From NCBI RefSeq assembly GCF_014202275.1, contig NZ_JACHGF010000009.1:186001-250000 (forward strand): 64,000 nt of DNA. Direction: 5' to 3'. The notes below the pieces were generated by a model that saw only the letters and a list, made by a program, of their open reading frames with translations, did no database searches and was not told where the DNA came from. Source of the stretch: Rhabdobacter roseus. Its GTDB lineage: Bacteria; Bacteroidota; Bacteroidia; Cytophagales; Spirosomataceae. The translations under genes were made by a program, and so were the position numbers. Below are positions 53,962 through 63,063 of the stretch, piece by piece; the stretch's first letter is position 1, and each line of letters opens with the position of its first letter.

Positions 53962-54816
53962 ATGAAAAAATCAGTTTTTACCCTACTATTCGCCGTGCTG
54001 GTGGCGGTACCTCTTTGGGCGCAGAAAGGCAAGGCGATCTTTCCCGAAATGCCCGGCATGGTGTCGTACACCTACCGCAACAGCTTTCAGAAAGACGTAG
54101 CCGCGACCCTCGACACCATCAAAGCCCTGGGTATTACCGACATGGAGTTTTCGAATCTTTTTGGCAAAACCGCCCAGGAGCTGCGCAAACTACTGGACGA
54201 GCGCGGTATGAAGTGCTCGTCGTTTGGCGTGGGCTACCCCGACCTCACCGACAAAATAGACCAGGTGGGTCAGAACGCCAAAACCCTGGGCGCGCAGTAC
54301 GTACGGGTGGCCTGGATACCGCACAAAGGCGATTTTACGCTCGATATGGCCAAGCAAACCGTGGCCGACTTCAACCAGTTTGGCAAAACGCTCAAGGACA
54401 AGTACGGACTGACGTTCTGCTACCACAACCACGGCTTCGAGTTTCAGCCGCACGGCGAGGGTACTTTGTTTGACTACATTGTTCAGAACACCGACCCCAA
54501 GTACGTAAGCTTCGAGATGGACATCCTCTGGACGTACTTTCCGGGTGCTGACCCCGTGGCGCTGCTCAACAAGTACGGCAATCGCTTCAAGCTCATGCAC
54601 CTCAAAGACCTCAAAAAGGGCGTGCAGGGCAACCTGTCGGGCGGTACCGACAAGGATAACGACGTAGCCCTGGGTACCGGCCAGCTGGATCTCCCGGCCA
54701 TCCTCATCGCCGCCCGCAAGGCCGGCGTGAAGCACTACTACATCGAGGACGAAAGCGGCCACATTGCCACGCAGGTACCTCAGAGCATCGCTTACCTCAA
54801 AAGCCTGCGGAAGTAA
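53962..54816 (+). CDS. Exported sugar phosphate isomerase/epimerase-like TIM-barrel protein
   Basis: 284 residues with a signal peptide ending PLWAQ. Xylose-isomerase-like TIM barrel: ITDMEFSNLFG, CYHNHGFEFQPHG, VSFEMDILW, FKLMHLKDLK and HYYIEDESGH carry the expected Glu, His, Asp and Glu metal ligands. Exported members of this family occur next to Gfo/Idh/MocA oxidoreductases in glycan loci and are thought to act on keto-sugars or sugar acids. It begins 43 bases after the sulfatase. Confidence 0.87.
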   Translation: MKKSVFTLLFAVLVAVPLWAQKGKAIFPEMPGMVSYTYRNSFQKDVAATLDTIKALGITDMEFSNLFGKTAQELRKLLDERGMKCSSFGVGYPDLTDKIDQVGQNAKTLGAQYVRVAWIPHKGDFTLDMAKQTVADFNQFGKTLKDKYGLTFCYHNHGFEFQPHGEGTLFDYIVQNTDPKYVSFEMDILWTYFPGADPVALLNKYGNRFKLMHLKDLKKGVQGNLSGGTDKDNDVALGTGQLDLPAILIAARKAGVKHYYIEDESGHIATQVPQSIAYLKSLRK

Positions 54817-54929
54817 GGTACTTGGGGGTCTATTACTTTTTCAACCCACGGAGGTACTTTTTGCGACGGTATAAAAGTACCTCCATGGTCTTTTTCGGGT
54901 AACTACCCAACCTACCTAAACCTACCTTC

Positions 54930-55919
54930 ATGCGAAGTACCTGCCTTTTGCTGCTAGGCCTGATGCTACTGGGCCCTACAGCCACCACGGCCCAAACGCG
55001 CCCCGTACCGCTCATTTTTGACACCGACTTCGGCCCCGACTACGACGACGTGGGGGCCATTGCGCTGCTGCACGCCTTCGCCGACAGCGCGCAGGTGGAG
55101 ATTCTGGCCACCGTAGCCAGCACCAACTACCCCCGCGTGGGGCAAGTCATACACGCCTTCAACACCTACTTTGGTCGGCCCGAACTACCCATTGGGGTAC
55201 CTAAAGGGAAAGCCGTAAGTACCCGCGATAGCCAGGGCTGGTCGGACCTGGTGCTTGAAAGGTACCCCCACCACGCCAAGCCCAACGACCAGCTACCCGA
55301 CGCCGTGGCCGTGTACCGCCAGCAGCTCGCCCGCCGCGCCGACCGCAGCGTCACCATCGTGACGGTGGGCTTCCTGACCAACCTCGCCAACCTGCTGGAC
55401 TCCAAGCCCGATAAGTACTCGCGGCTGTCGGGGCGGGAGCTGGTGGCCCAAAAGGTAGGGCGGCTGGTGTGCATGGCCGGGAAGTTTCCGCAGGGCCGGG
55501 AGTTCAACGTACACGAAGATGCCCCCGCCGCCCAAAAGGTATTTGAGCAGTGGCCCACGGAGATCGTGTTCAGTGGGTTTGAGATTGGGCAAAAAATAAA
55601 AACCGGCCTGCCGCTCATCCAGAACGCCGCGATTCAGAGCAGTCCCGTCCAGGACGTTTTTGCGCTCTGCATTCCTAAAGCCAAAGAAGACCAGGCGGGC
55701 CGCATGAGCTGGGACCAAACCGCCGTGCTGGTAGCAGCCCTCGGGGCTGAGCCCTACTACACGCTAGCGCCCGGCCGCATCGTCACCAAAGACGACGGCT
55801 CCAATACCTGGGACGCCACGAAGTCGGGGCACTTTCATTTGGTAGAAAAAATGCCCGTAGAACAGGTGACGCGGCGCATCGACCACTGGATGCAGCACCC
55901 GCCCCGAAAGAAACGCTAG
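54930..55919 (+). CDS. Exported nucleoside hydrolase
   Basis: 329 residues with a signal peptide (cleavage after TTAQ). The calcium-binding motif DTDFGPDYDD is at residues 31-40, typical of inosine/uridine-preferring nucleoside hydrolases, and VTVGFLTNLANLL and FNVHEDAPAAQKV follow. It splits nucleosides or related N-ribosides into base and sugar. Secreted members are common in Bacteroidota glycan loci, where the true substrate may be a different furanoside. Location between the isomerase and the propeller gene suggests shared expression. Confidence 0.88.
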   Translation: MRSTCLLLLGLMLLGPTATTAQTRPVPLIFDTDFGPDYDDVGAIALLHAFADSAQVEILATVASTNYPRVGQVIHAFNTYFGRPELPIGVPKGKAVSTRDSQGWSDLVLERYPHHAKPNDQLPDAVAVYRQQLARRADRSVTIVTVGFLTNLANLLDSKPDKYSRLSGRELVAQKVGRLVCMAGKFPQGREFNVHEDAPAAQKVFEQWPTEIVFSGFEIGQKIKTGLPLIQNAAIQSSPVQDVFALCIPKAKEDQAGRMSWDQTAVLVAALGAEPYYTLAPGRIVTKDDGSNTWDATKSGHFHLVEKMPVEQVTRRIDHWMQHPPRKKR

Positions 55920-55971
55920 GGTACTTGCTTTATTTGTACTGATCTTTCCTAAACGCAAAAGTACCTTTCTC

Positions 55972-57237
55972 ATGCAACGACGTACTTTTTTGAAGCAATC
56001 GCTGGTAGGGGGCCTTTCGCTGGCTTCGGGGCCGATGTTTTTTCCCAGGGCAGAATTCCCCCTCGTGCGCATTACCGACGGCCAGCATTTCCACTGGTTT
56101 GGCTACTACGACAAGTGGCAGATTGACCCTACGGGCCGCTACGCGCTGGGGGCCAGGGTACCTTTTGAAGGCCGCACGCCCGAAGCCACCGACAAGCTAA
56201 GCATTGGACTCATTGACCTGAAAAACCAAAACCGCTGGACCGAGCTGGGTACTTCGCGGGCCTGGGGCTGGCAGCAAGGCTGTATGCTCCAGTGGATACC
56301 GGGCTCGCGCGAGGAGGTGATCTGGAACGACCGGGAGGGCGGTGCCTACGTGAGCCGGATCGTGAACATTCGTACCAAAAAACAACGTACCCTGCCCAAG
56401 GCCATCTACGCCCTGTCCCCCAACGGCCAGTTTGCGGTAGGTACCGAATTCAACCGCATCCAGAACCTCCGCCCCGGCTACGGCTACGCAGGTCTGCCCG
56501 ATCCCTACCAGGCCGAGAAAGCCCCGGAGGCCATTGGGTTGTACAAAATGGATCTCAAAACCGGGAAGCATAACCTGCTGATCTCCATTGCCGAGATGGC
56601 CCGCACGCCCCACCAGGGAAAAGATGTACGTGACAACTGGCACTGGTTCAACCACCTGCTGGTGAGCCCCGACAGCCAGCGGGTACTTTTTCTGCACCGC
56701 TGGCGCCCGGAGCTGACCGACCGGCAGCGCATGGCCGCCACCGGCTTCGTGACGCGTATGGTTACGGCCGGTACCGACGGCCAGGACCGGTACATCGCCG
56801 ATCCGTCGGGTTTTTCGTCGCATTTCGTTTGGCGCGATCCGGGCCATATCTTCGTCTGGACCAAACCCATGGGCCAAGAAAACGGCTTTTGGCTCCTGAA
56901 AGATAAAACCCAGGAGAGCGAAAAGATCGGGGCGGAAGCCATGCTCGTCAACGGCCACAATACCTACGTACCCCACACCAACCACGAGTGGGTACTCAAC
57001 GACACCTACCCCCAAACCGAGCAGCGCCTTCAGACGCTCTACCTCTACCACATTCCATCCAAACGTAAGGTCGTACTGGGCGCTTTTCACGCGCCCGCGG
57101 ATTACAAAGGCGAGTGGCGCTGCGACCTCCACCCCCGCTGCGACCAGCAAGGCAAGCGGGTCTTCTTCGACTCCACGCACGAGGGGCTGGGGCGGCAAAT
57201 GTACTGCATCGACATCGAGCGGATCGTACGAGGCTAG
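55972..57237 (+). CDS. Exported TolB-like beta-propeller protein of unknown function
   Basis: 421 residues. Leader MQRRTFLKQSLVGGLSLASG with a twin-arginine motif. The rest is repeated WD/TolB-like blades: FGYYDKWQIDPTGRYALG, ALSPNGQFAVGTEFNRI, LLVSPDSQRVLFLHRW and DLHPRCDQQGKRVFFDSTHE. Conserved His and Trp residues (HFHWFGYYDKW, WHWFNH, NGHNTYVPHTNHEW) recall oligogalacturonate-lyase (PL22) propellers, but I cannot assign it. A lytic or binding role on a glycan is possible. Confidence 0.7.
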   Translation: MQRRTFLKQSLVGGLSLASGPMFFPRAEFPLVRITDGQHFHWFGYYDKWQIDPTGRYALGARVPFEGRTPEATDKLSIGLIDLKNQNRWTELGTSRAWGWQQGCMLQWIPGSREEVIWNDREGGAYVSRIVNIRTKKQRTLPKAIYALSPNGQFAVGTEFNRIQNLRPGYGYAGLPDPYQAEKAPEAIGLYKMDLKTGKHNLLISIAEMARTPHQGKDVRDNWHWFNHLLVSPDSQRVLFLHRWRPELTDRQRMAATGFVTRMVTAGTDGQDRYIADPSGFSSHFVWRDPGHIFVWTKPMGQENGFWLLKDKTQESEKIGAEAMLVNGHNTYVPHTNHEWVLNDTYPQTEQRLQTLYLYHIPSKRKVVLGAFHAPADYKGEWRCDLHPRCDQQGKRVFFDSTHEGLGRQMYCIDIERIVRG

Positions 57238-57417
57238 CGCCAGGTACCTGATTTATTTCCTGGCTGGGTCTATTTTCAGCCCCGATGGCTTGCCTGCATG
57301 AGGCTAGTCGTTATATTTGGTCATTGGGGCCGCCAGCAGGTACCCGCCGGATCAGTCCGATTTGAGCTCAGAATAAACGCGTTTATCAAAAATTTGTATC
57401 TGAAAACCAAAGCAGGA

Positions 57418-58158
57418 ATGGAAATCTTGGGAATCGACATTGGCGGATCGGGCATCAAAGGCGCGCCGGTCAACATCAAAACCGGCGAGCTACTCACCGA
57501 GCGCTACCGCGTAGCTACGCCCCAGCCCTCTACGCCCGCGCAGGTGGCCGACGCCGTCAAAACGCTGGTGGATCACTTTCAGTGGAAAGGACCCGTGGGC
57601 TGCGGCTTCCCGACGGTGATTGCCCACGGCCAAGCCCGCTACCACAGCAACATGGACCCCAGCTGGGTAGGCGTGCAGGTGGACGAGCTGTTTAGCCAGC
57701 GTACGGGGCTTCCGTTCCGGGTCATCAACGACGCCGACGCCGCCGGCCTGGCCGAGATGCACTTCGGCGCGGGCCAGGGCCAGATGGGCCTCGTTTTTGT
57801 GATTACCATCGGCACCGGCCTGGGGTCAGGGGTATTCTACAACGGCACGCTGATCCCCAACTTCGAGGTAGGACGCCTCCTGCACAAAGACGGCAAGCCC
57901 ATTGAATTCTACGCCTCGGATGCCGCCCGCCAGCGCAAGGGCCTCAGCTACAAAGCCTGGGGCCGCCGCTTCGATCTTTTCCTCCAGCACGTGGTCCGTC
58001 TCTTCTCCCCCGACCTGTTCATCCTGGGCGGCGGGGCCAGCAAAAAATTGGCGAAGTTTGAAGATATGCTTACGGTGGATGTACCCATTCTGGCCGCCGA
58101 GAGCCGCAACCGCGCCGGGATCATCGGGGCCGCGATGGCCGCGCGGGATTTGCTCTGA
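57418..58158 (+). CDS. ppgK: Polyphosphate glucokinase (ROK family)
   Basis: 246 residues from the ATG at 57418 ([20 protein letters not shown]); the open frame from 57298 adds 40 unlikely residues. Phosphate-binding [11 protein letters not shown], the polyphosphate-glucokinase pattern [34 protein letters not shown] with the catalytic Asp, and [12 protein letters not shown], then [11 protein letters not shown]. It phosphorylates glucose with polyphosphate or ATP in the cytoplasm. Its place after exported glycan enzymes suggests that glucose is an end product of this locus. Confidence 0.9.
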   Translation: MEILGIDIGGSGIKGAPVNIKTGELLTERYRVATPQPSTPAQVADAVKTLVDHFQWKGPVGCGFPTVIAHGQARYHSNMDPSWVGVQVDELFSQRTGLPFRVINDADAAGLAEMHFGAGQGQMGLVFVITIGTGLGSGVFYNGTLIPNFEVGRLLHKDGKPIEFYASDAARQRKGLSYKAWGRRFDLFLQHVVRLFSPDLFILGGGASKKLAKFEDMLTVDVPILAAESRNRAGIIGAAMAARDLL

Positions 58159-58541
58159 GTACCTCATAAATAAGGTACTGCTGAAAGCCGGGCTGGACAA
58201 GCAGTTTTTCCCCCTAAGCGAAGCAGGTACCTTTCCCCGCCAACGCAGCAAAAAAGCAAAGGCCTCTTTATGCTCCCCGAACCCATAAAAGCTTTACCCG
58301 CGAGTGCCAAGAAAAAATGACCCAGAAGGTAAAAGTCCTGGTTTTCGTGGATTGACCCAAACCCGGTCCTCCCCTTACCTTTGCTTTACACTTCATCAAT
58401 GACACAACAGCCTGGGTGGGTAGCTAGCTACCTGCCCGGGTATTTTATCAAAAAACCTACTTTCGGCCATGATCAAGCTCTATCCGGCCCAGGCTTCGTT
58501 ATCATGGTGATCCAAACGTCCCCACCGAACCGCTACAAAGA
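58159..58541. other. Intergenic region with palindrome and promoter candidate
   Basis: No gene. A 14-base palindrome GGTAGCTAGCTACC inside CCTGGGTG...CTGCCCGGG (58411-58440) forms a strong hairpin. A candidate promoter has TTG at 58352 and the -7 element TACCTTTG at 58376-58383, spaced 21 bases. It would give a long leader containing the palindrome before the sensor kinase. Confidence 0.45.
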
Positions 58542-60557
58542 ATGAGTCCTAATCGACAGAAAAGCGTCATTGTGGCACTGCTATGCTTAGGAAGTACTTT
58601 TTCACTTTCGCAGGAAAAAGGGGGTACTTTCTACGCCGATAGCCTTTTGCAGCTGGCGCAGGCCGCCCCCAATGACAGCCTGCGCATCAGGTACCTGCTG
58701 GAGCTGAGCAACTTCTGGTCAGACCACGACACCACCCAGGCTTTCGCCTACCTTCGGCAGGCCGCTCAGCGCATGCCCAAAGCCAACGGGTACTACCAGG
58801 GCTTGCTACACTTCTATACGGCGGGGATCTACTTCGGCCAAGATATTGAGCGAGCAAAACGGGAATACCAGCTCGCCGAGCGCCAGTTGAAGCGGTATTC
58901 GCACCCGGAGGCGTACCGTTTTCGGGCCCGCACGTGGAACAACTACGGTATCCAGCTGCAGATGCAGGACCAGGAAAAAACCTACGCCGCTATTTTGCTC
59001 ACAAAGTCGATTCCGCTGGCTATCAAGGCCCGGGATACCCTTCTGCTGGCCGACTACCACCACAACCTGGCGTTGGTACTGATGAACACCACGGACTATG
59101 CCAAGGCCGACCAGTACTACCGCCTGGCCTTGCAGCAACTTACCAACTACCCCAACGCGCACGAACAAAAACTGACGGCTTACGTCAACGCCGCCAAAAA
59201 CGCGGTGTACGGTCGGCGGTTTCCGGCGGCCCGGAAGTACCTCGACAGCGCCCAACGCGAAATGACCATCATTCCACATTCGCTGTATGCGCCCGCCTAC
59301 TACCGTACTGAAGGCAACTACTACCGGCACCAGAAACAATTCCGGCAGGCGCTCCTTCTGCTCGATCAGGGCCTTAAGGCAGCCCGCACATACGAGGATT
59401 CTTTTTATATCTCGGATATTTTATTCGAAAAGTACGGGGTATTTCGGGATATGGGCGACTACGGCCAAGCGCGGGTGGTGCTGCTGGAAGCCTTCGCTTA
59501 TTTCTCCAAAGCGGCTAATACGCACAATCGTCGCCTGCTCTTAAAAGAACTGGCCCAGCTCGACGCCAAGCTGGGCAACTACCGCCTCGCCTTTCAGTGG
59601 CTCGATCAGTACACGACCCTGTCTGACAGCGTCTTTGAAGCAAACGCCCAGCTGGCCATTCTTGAATTGGAAAAAAAGTACCAGACGGTAGAAAAAGAGA
59701 ACGAAATCCTGAAGCTACGCAACCAGACCCACCACCAGTTGGCCAAAATAGAACGCAACCGCTGGTCGATTGCCGCGCTGGCCCTGGGGCTGGTGCTCAC
59801 GCTGTTGCTGTTGTACCTAGGCTGGAAGCTTATCCGAAAAAATAAAGAAACCGCACGCCAGCGGGAGCAACTCCACCAGCGTGAGCTGAAAACGCTCCGT
59901 CAGCAAGAGCAGATCAGGCTGTTCAATGCCATGATTCAGGGACAGGAAAAAGAGCGAAGCCGCATTGCCCGGGACCTGCACGACGGCCTGGGTGGACTCT
60001 TAGCGGGAGTAAAGCTCCGGCTTTCGTCCATTGCTACCAAAGAATCCGAAAAAGCAAAAACACCCGATATGGAACTCTACAAAGTCATCACCCAACTGGA
60101 CCAGTCAGTCGATGAACTTCGGCGTATTGCCCGCAATATGATGCCGGAGTCGCTGCTGTACATGGGCCTGGAGCCCGCGCTACGTGACTTATGCCGCTCG
60201 CTAAGCTCTAGCCGCACGGCGGTGCAGTTTCAGGCGTTCGATCTTCGCAATGCCTACGAGCAGGCCCTGTTGATAGCGGTGTACCGCATTGTACAGGAGC
60301 TCCTTACCAACGCCCTCAAACACGCCCAAGCCAGGCACATCCTGGTGCAATGCAGCGAAAACGGGGATCATTTGTATATTACCGTCGAGGACGACGGCGT
60401 GGGGTTTGACCCTGAAGCGGCCCAAGCCAGCCAAAATGGTATTGGATTATCCAACATACGAAATCGGGTGTCGATCCTGAACGGAACCCTGGAGATTGAC
60501 TCGCAGGTAGGTCGGGGCTCGACCTTCCACATAGACATTCCCCTGTATGGAAACTAA
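58542..60557 (+). CDS. TPR-containing sensor histidine kinase (NarL/DesK type)
   Basis: 671 residues. Export signal, then a periplasmic region of tetratricopeptide-like repeats (about 30-380; for example ADYHHNLALVLMNTTDYAKA), a coiled coil (LEKKYQTVEKENEILKLRNQ), one membrane helix at about 407-430, a second coiled coil, the HisKA_3 dimerisation domain with phospho-acceptor His480 in RIARDLHDGLGG, and an HATPase domain (ELLTNALKHAQA, VEDDGVGFDP, GIGLSNIRNRV). It should sense a periplasmic cue and phosphorylate the response regulator, whose gene overlaps its end by 11 bases. Confidence 0.93.
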   Translation: MSPNRQKSVIVALLCLGSTFSLSQEKGGTFYADSLLQLAQAAPNDSLRIRYLLELSNFWSDHDTTQAFAYLRQAAQRMPKANGYYQGLLHFYTAGIYFGQDIERAKREYQLAERQLKRYSHPEAYRFRARTWNNYGIQLQMQDQEKTYAAILLTKSIPLAIKARDTLLLADYHHNLALVLMNTTDYAKADQYYRLALQQLTNYPNAHEQKLTAYVNAAKNAVYGRRFPAARKYLDSAQREMTIIPHSLYAPAYYRTEGNYYRHQKQFRQALLLLDQGLKAARTYEDSFYISDILFEKYGVFRDMGDYGQARVVLLEAFAYFSKAANTHNRRLLLKELAQLDAKLGNYRLAFQWLDQYTTLSDSVFEANAQLAILELEKKYQTVEKENEILKLRNQTHHQLAKIERNRWSIAALALGLVLTLLLLYLGWKLIRKNKETARQREQLHQRELKTLRQQEQIRLFNAMIQGQEKERSRIARDLHDGLGGLLAGVKLRLSSIATKESEKAKTPDMELYKVITQLDQSVDELRRIARNMMPESLLYMGLEPALRDLCRSLSSSRTAVQFQAFDLRNAYEQALLIAVYRIVQELLTNALKHAQARHILVQCSENGDHLYITVEDDGVGFDPEAAQASQNGIGLSNIRNRVSILNGTLEIDSQVGRGSTFHIDIPLYGN

Positions 60558-61170
60558 TATATCGGTGATCATCATCGACGATCATCCCATTGTGTTGCAA
60601 GGCTTCACCTATGTTCTTCAGGATATTGCCTACATCCAGCTGCTAGGTACCTTCATCACCGCTTCAGATGGGCTTGAGTTTCTGGCTCAGCAAGCCGTAG
60701 ACGTCGTACTGCTGGACATCAATATGCCAGACATGAACGGCATCCATGCCTGCCAGGAGATCGTCCGGCGGCACCCGGCCTCGAAGGTACTGGCGATCAG
60801 CAATAACAACGAGGCCAGCATTATCCAGCGCATGCTACAAAGCGGGGCTGCGGGGTATATCCTGAAAAATGCCGCGACCGAAGAGCTTCTGGCCTGTATC
60901 AAAAGCGCCATGCGGGGCGAAACCGCGCTCAGTACGACCATCCAGGAAATCCGAAAAAATACCGAAACCGGTGAACTACCCATGGTGACGCGCCGCGAAA
61001 AAGAGGTACTTCACCTACTGGCTCAGGGCCTCACGACGCCCGAAATTGCGGAGAAAATCTTTGTAAGTCCTCTGACCGTCGAAAGCCATCGCCGTAATTT
61101 ATTGCAGAAATTCAGGGTTACTAATTCCGCCTCGCTGGTGCACAAAGCCACCGAGCTACGGTACATTTAA
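60547..61170 (+). CDS. LuxR/NarL-family response regulator
   Basis: 207 residues. Receiver domain with the acidic pair D11/D12 (IIDDHPIVLQG), phospho-acceptor Asp57 (VVLLDINMPDMNG) and Lys107 (YILKNA). Helix-turn-helix at about 145-205 with VTRREKEVLHLLAQGLTTPE, IAEKIFVSPLTVESHRRNLL. It is the cognate output of the overlapping kinase gene. Targets are not evident; the gene pair stands between the sugar kinase and the Gfo/Idh genes. Confidence 0.94.
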   Translation: METNISVIIIDDHPIVLQGFTYVLQDIAYIQLLGTFITASDGLEFLAQQAVDVVLLDINMPDMNGIHACQEIVRRHPASKVLAISNNNEASIIQRMLQSGAAGYILKNAATEELLACIKSAMRGETALSTTIQEIRKNTETGELPMVTRREKEVLHLLAQGLTTPEIAEKIFVSPLTVESHRRNLLQKFRVTNSASLVHKATELRYI

Positions 61171-61420
61171 GCCTTTTTCATCCTGACTCAAGTACCCTCT
61201 ACAGCAACGTCTCCCCTACGGCCGGTTGCTCGATCTGGCGGAGCCTATCGGTGAAGTACCTTTCCCCAAAATTATTTTTAGCCGCGCACTAGCCCTTCCG
61301 TGGTGTTTGAGGGTATTAGAGTAAGTGGCGCTTTTCCAGGCCTTTGAGTAGGGGAAAGCCTGTTCTTTCTTATCTGCCAAGCCAATTTGAATCTTTCCTA
61401 TCCTATTTTCCTAACGATCT

Positions 61421-62869
61421 ATGAAGAAGAAAGTACCCTTAACCCTGAACCCTTCCCGTCGGGATTTCATCAAAACTTCCTCGCTGGCCGCTTCGAGCTT
61501 TTTCATTGTACCTCGCCACGTACTGGGCAAGGGGTACATTGCTCCCAGCGATAAGCTCAACATCGCCGGGATCGGCGTGGGCGGCAAAGGAAAAAGCGAC
61601 TTGACGTCTTTTGCCAAAAGCCCCAACGTGAACATCGTGGCGCTCTGCGACGTAGACGACCGCCAGGCCGTGGATTCCCGCAAAAACTTCCCGAAAGCCA
61701 AGTACTACAAGGATTTTCGGGAGATGCTCGCTAAGGAGAACAAGAACATCGACGCCTGCTCCATCTCCACGCCCGACAACACCCACGCCGTGGCTACGCT
61801 GGCGGCCATGCAGCTGGGCAAGCACGTGTATACCCAAAAACCCCTGACGCACGATATTTACGAGGCGCGTATCCTGGGGCAAGCCGCCAAAAAGTACAAG
61901 GTGGTGACCCAAATGGGCAACCAGGGTGGCTCGGGCAACGGCGTGCGGCGCATGAAGGAAATTTACGACAGCGGGCTCATCGGCGACGTCCACAAGGTAC
62001 TTACCTGGACCAACCGCCCCGTGTGGCCGCAGGCCGTACCCACCGACCGCGTAGACCCTATCCCGAGCGAGCTCAACTACGACCTCTGGCTGGGACCCGC
62101 CGCCAAGGTACCTTACAACAAAGATGTGCTCCCCTGGAACTGGCGCGGCTGGTGGCCCTACGGCACCGGTGCCCTGGGCGACATGGCCTGCCACATCATG
62201 GACCCCGTGTACCGCATCCTGCCTATACTCTACCCGACCTCCGTGGAGTGTAGCGTGGCAGGTACCTGGACCTTCACCCTGCGGGAAAAAGACGACAATC
62301 CGGACTGGACGCCATTCTCTACCTCCATCCACCTTGACTACCCCCGCAACGACGGCAAGGGCAACATCAAGGTAAGCTGGTACGACGGCGGCATCTTGCC
62401 CGAACTACCCGAGGAGCTACAACCCGGCGAAGCCTTCGGCAACTCCGACGGTGGGGTACTTTTCATTGGCAGCAAGGGCAAGCTCATGGCCGACTGCTAC
62501 GGAGCCAACCCGCGCCTGCTGCCGCTGAAAGCCAATGAGTCGTTGAATATTCCGGAGACGATCGCGCGCGTACCCAACGAGGACCACTACCTGCAGTGGG
62601 TCAACGCTTGCCTGGCGGGCTATGGCAACGCCACCACCAGCTCACCTTTCGAGTATGCGGGTCCGTTCACGGAGAGTATTCTGATTGGTAACCTGGCGCT
62701 GCGCAGCTGGATGCTCCGCGATAAGCCGACTGCCAATCGTACCCACGAGAAGTATAACGGCCGCAAGAAGCTCTACTGGGACGCCGAAAACATGAAGATC
62801 ACCAACTACGACCTGGCCAACCAGTTTGTGAAGCGCGAGTACCGCGACGGCTGGAACCTGGTGCTATAA
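61421..62869 (+). CDS. Exported Gfo/Idh/MocA-family oxidoreductase
   Basis: 482 residues with a twin-arginine leader (PSRRDFIKTSSLAASSFF). Rossmann motif IAGIGVGGKGKSDL for a nicotinamide cofactor, and the family EKP motif appears as TQKPLTHDIYEA, with Gln for Glu. The C-terminal Gfo/Idh domain contains WTNRPVWPQAVP, LPWNWRGWWPYGTGALGDMA and CHIMDP. Exported family members with tightly bound NAD act as glycosidases or sugar oxidoreductases (GH109-like). Convergent with a second family member at the right edge. Confidence 0.9.
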   Translation: MKKKVPLTLNPSRRDFIKTSSLAASSFFIVPRHVLGKGYIAPSDKLNIAGIGVGGKGKSDLTSFAKSPNVNIVALCDVDDRQAVDSRKNFPKAKYYKDFREMLAKENKNIDACSISTPDNTHAVATLAAMQLGKHVYTQKPLTHDIYEARILGQAAKKYKVVTQMGNQGGSGNGVRRMKEIYDSGLIGDVHKVLTWTNRPVWPQAVPTDRVDPIPSELNYDLWLGPAAKVPYNKDVLPWNWRGWWPYGTGALGDMACHIMDPVYRILPILYPTSVECSVAGTWTFTLREKDDNPDWTPFSTSIHLDYPRNDGKGNIKVSWYDGGILPELPEELQPGEAFGNSDGGVLFIGSKGKLMADCYGANPRLLPLKANESLNIPETIARVPNEDHYLQWVNACLAGYGNATTSSPFEYAGPFTESILIGNLALRSWMLRDKPTANRTHEKYNGRKKLYWDAENMKITNYDLANQFVKREYRDGWNLVL

Positions 62870-62893
62870 GTTTTTATGTAAGTACCTCCTCTT

Positions 62894-62938
62894 GTCCTCC
62901 TCGTTTCGGAAAGTCTTCGAAACGAGGAGGACCTTTTT
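62894..62938. terminator. Bidirectional-looking terminator between convergent genes
   Basis: GTCCTCCTCGTTTCG (62894-62908), loop GAAAGTCTT, exact complement 62918-62932, followed by CTTTTT. A perfect 15-bp stem placed just after the plus-strand oxidoreductase and before the end of the minus-strand one. Confidence 0.88.
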
Positions 62939-63063
62939 AACTCCTTAGATCACGCTGGCTACCGTTGTCTCTTGAAGATCGCTCGCCGTTAATCAAGAGT
63001 AACAAAAGAGGTACTTTATCAAATTGAAATCTGTGATTCTTTGGCTGTATTTTTGCCTGACTA

